The notes beneath the pieces were generated by a model. It made no database searches. It saw only the letters and a list, made by a program, of their open reading frames with translations, and was not told where the DNA came from. Position numbers and translations under genes: made by a program. A DNA stretch of 8,439 nucleotides from Deltaproteobacteria bacterium (GTDB lineage: Bacteria; Desulfobacterota; Binatia; UBA12015): positions 1-8,439 of the forward strand of contig DLYX01000023.1 of NCBI GenBank assembly GCA_003447545.1. The letters are read 5' to 3'. This document shows positions 8,170-8,439 of this stretch, one piece after another. Positions within the stretch are counted from its first letter, which is position 1. The number at the start of each line of letters is the position of its first letter.

Positions 8170-8190
8170 GCCCAAACAGGGCTTTGTATT
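8170..8190 (+). terminator. Weak candidate transcription terminator after the operon
   Basis: GCCC (8170-8173), a five-base loop and GGGC (8179-8182) are followed by an interrupted T-rich run, TTTGTATT. It starts ten bases after the last stop codon, the expected place for a terminator. The stem has only four base pairs and the T-run is broken, so it is a poor intrinsic terminator and may not be functional. Confidence 0.22.
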
Positions 8191-8195
8191 GTGTC

Positions 8196-8241
8196 GGTTT
8201 GGTGCCCCTTGAACCACGTTGGTCTACCCGCACCGCAAACC
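8196..8241. repeat. Interrupted inverted repeat (10-bp stem with a 2-base bulge)
   Basis: GGTTT-GGTGC (8196-8205) pairs with GCACC-GC-AAACC (8230-8241), leaving a two-base GC bulge. The 24-base interior contains a smaller hairpin, ACCA/TGGT (8213-8216 with 8220-8223). No T-run follows on the + strand, so it is not a typical intrinsic terminator. It could be an RNA 3'-end structure, a protein-binding palindrome or part of a mobile-element relic. Confidence 0.4.
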
Positions 8242-8263
8242 TGCTCAAATGTATTCAGCTGGT

Positions 8264-8291
8264 CTTTCAAGGTGCTCTTGTTTTGTGAAAG
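8264..8291. repeat. Short inverted repeat CTTTCA/TGAAAG
   Basis: CTTTCA (8264-8269) and TGAAAG (8286-8291) form a perfect six-base inverted repeat around a 16-base interior. It is the third dyad in the same gap. Its AT-rich stem would be weak as RNA. No role can be assigned. Confidence 0.25.
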
Positions 8292-8382
8292 CTCGGCGAT
8301 AGTTGTGGTGGTGAAGCTGCGTATCTTTTTTGCTGCGCAAGTCGCGGATGTTCAGATTATTATTACACTCAAGTTTTACCCA

Positions 8383-8439
8383 ATGAAAATGAAACCAATT
8401 CTATGCTCACTCGTTCTCGCAGCGGGGATGATTTTTCCT
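8383..8439 (+). CDS. Start of an exported protein gene (3' partial, 19 codons visible)
   Basis: The ATG at 8383 opens a frame that runs to the window end and reads MKMKPILCSLVLAAGMIFP. Two lysines followed by an uninterrupted hydrophobic run are typical of a Sec signal peptide, so an exported or membrane protein is likely. A second in-frame ATG at 8389 could equally be the start. No clear Shine-Dalgarno sequence is visible; the upstream bases are T-rich (AAGTTTTACCCA). The 222-base gap before it suggests its own promoter rather than read-through from the upstream operon. The mature protein lies outside the window, so no function can be given. Confidence 0.55.
   Translation, partial: MKMKPILCSLVLAAGMIFP

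Larger units (their letters stand above)
8163..8351 (-). pseudogene. Possible decayed transposase remnant (C-terminal end of a DDE integrase core)
   Basis: Read on the minus strand from 8351 (just after an in-frame TGA at 8354-8352), an open stretch contains TIAEL, then LKDQLNTFEQV (from 8270 downward), then GRP and KG. Dropping one base in the G4 run (forward CCCC at 8205-8208) lets the reading continue as T-K-P-T-Q-Y (8203 to 8186). This order resembles the end of IS481/IS3-type transposases, where a helix like LxxxLxxFExxYN is followed by RPHxAL and then TPxxY. The catalytic Asp-Asp-Glu part, terminal inverted repeats and target duplication are all missing, and YN and H are not conserved. 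If real, it is a short dead fragment with a frameshift. It could be a chance resemblance. Confidence 0.3.

Noticed and set aside
8330..8363. Sigma-70-like promoter (TTGCTG at 8330 with TATTAT at 8358 or GATTAT at 8355) for the last gene
   Set aside because: The spacers of 22 or 19 bases are too long or marginal and the -35 match is weak; AT-rich boxes like these occur by chance, so no promoter is called.
1..8439. CRISPR arrays, tRNA or rRNA genes, riboswitches, phage genes or intact insertion sequences
   Set aside because: No regularly spaced repeats, cloverleaf-like or rRNA-like segments, or intact transposase frames were seen by eye; almost all of the window is occupied by the three long genes.

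Overview
The window (8,439 bases, moderately GC-rich) holds the end of a dense, single-direction gene block on the + strand, a short non-coding gap, and the first codons of a further gene. The protein types suggest a bacterium of the Planctomycetota-Verrucomicrobiota (PVC) superphylum, perhaps Verrucomicrobiota: a giant DUF4175-like membrane protein, followed by a secreted protein with squalene-cyclase-type QW repeats, followed by a very large secreted thioredoxin-like/TPR protein. This is inference from protein types recalled from memory; no ribosomal or marker gene is present to fix the taxonomy.

Layout. 1-4443: a giant membrane-anchored protein whose start lies before the window. It has a transmembrane N-terminus, beta-rich Ig-like extracytoplasmic domains, about 900 residues of mostly helical sequence with a recurring Ala/Gln motif, Pro/Glu-rich linkers and a charged C-terminal cap. 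4469-5572: an exported 367-residue alpha/alpha-barrel protein with three exact QxxxGxW motifs but no class II cyclase DxDD motif. 5572-8160: an exported 862-residue protein with two thioredoxin-like domains that have both lost their active-site cysteines, plus helical/TPR-like regions. Its start codon overlaps the previous stop (TAATG), so translation is probably coupled. 8161-8382: a non-coding gap with hairpins and, on the minus strand, a possible decayed transposase C-terminus. 8383-8439: the first 19 codons of a new gene that begins like a signal peptide.

How the genes may work together. The 25-base gap between genes 1 and 2 and the 1-base overlap between genes 2 and 3 indicate one transcript. 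All three products are predicted to sit in, or be exported across, the cytoplasmic membrane, and none shows a recognisable catalytic site. From general knowledge of PVC genomes, large DUF4175-like proteins occur near MoxR ATPase / DUF58 / von Willebrand factor A (Bat-like) genes. If that holds here, those genes should lie upstream of the window. A structural or chaperone-like envelope complex is the most economical reading, but its function is unknown.
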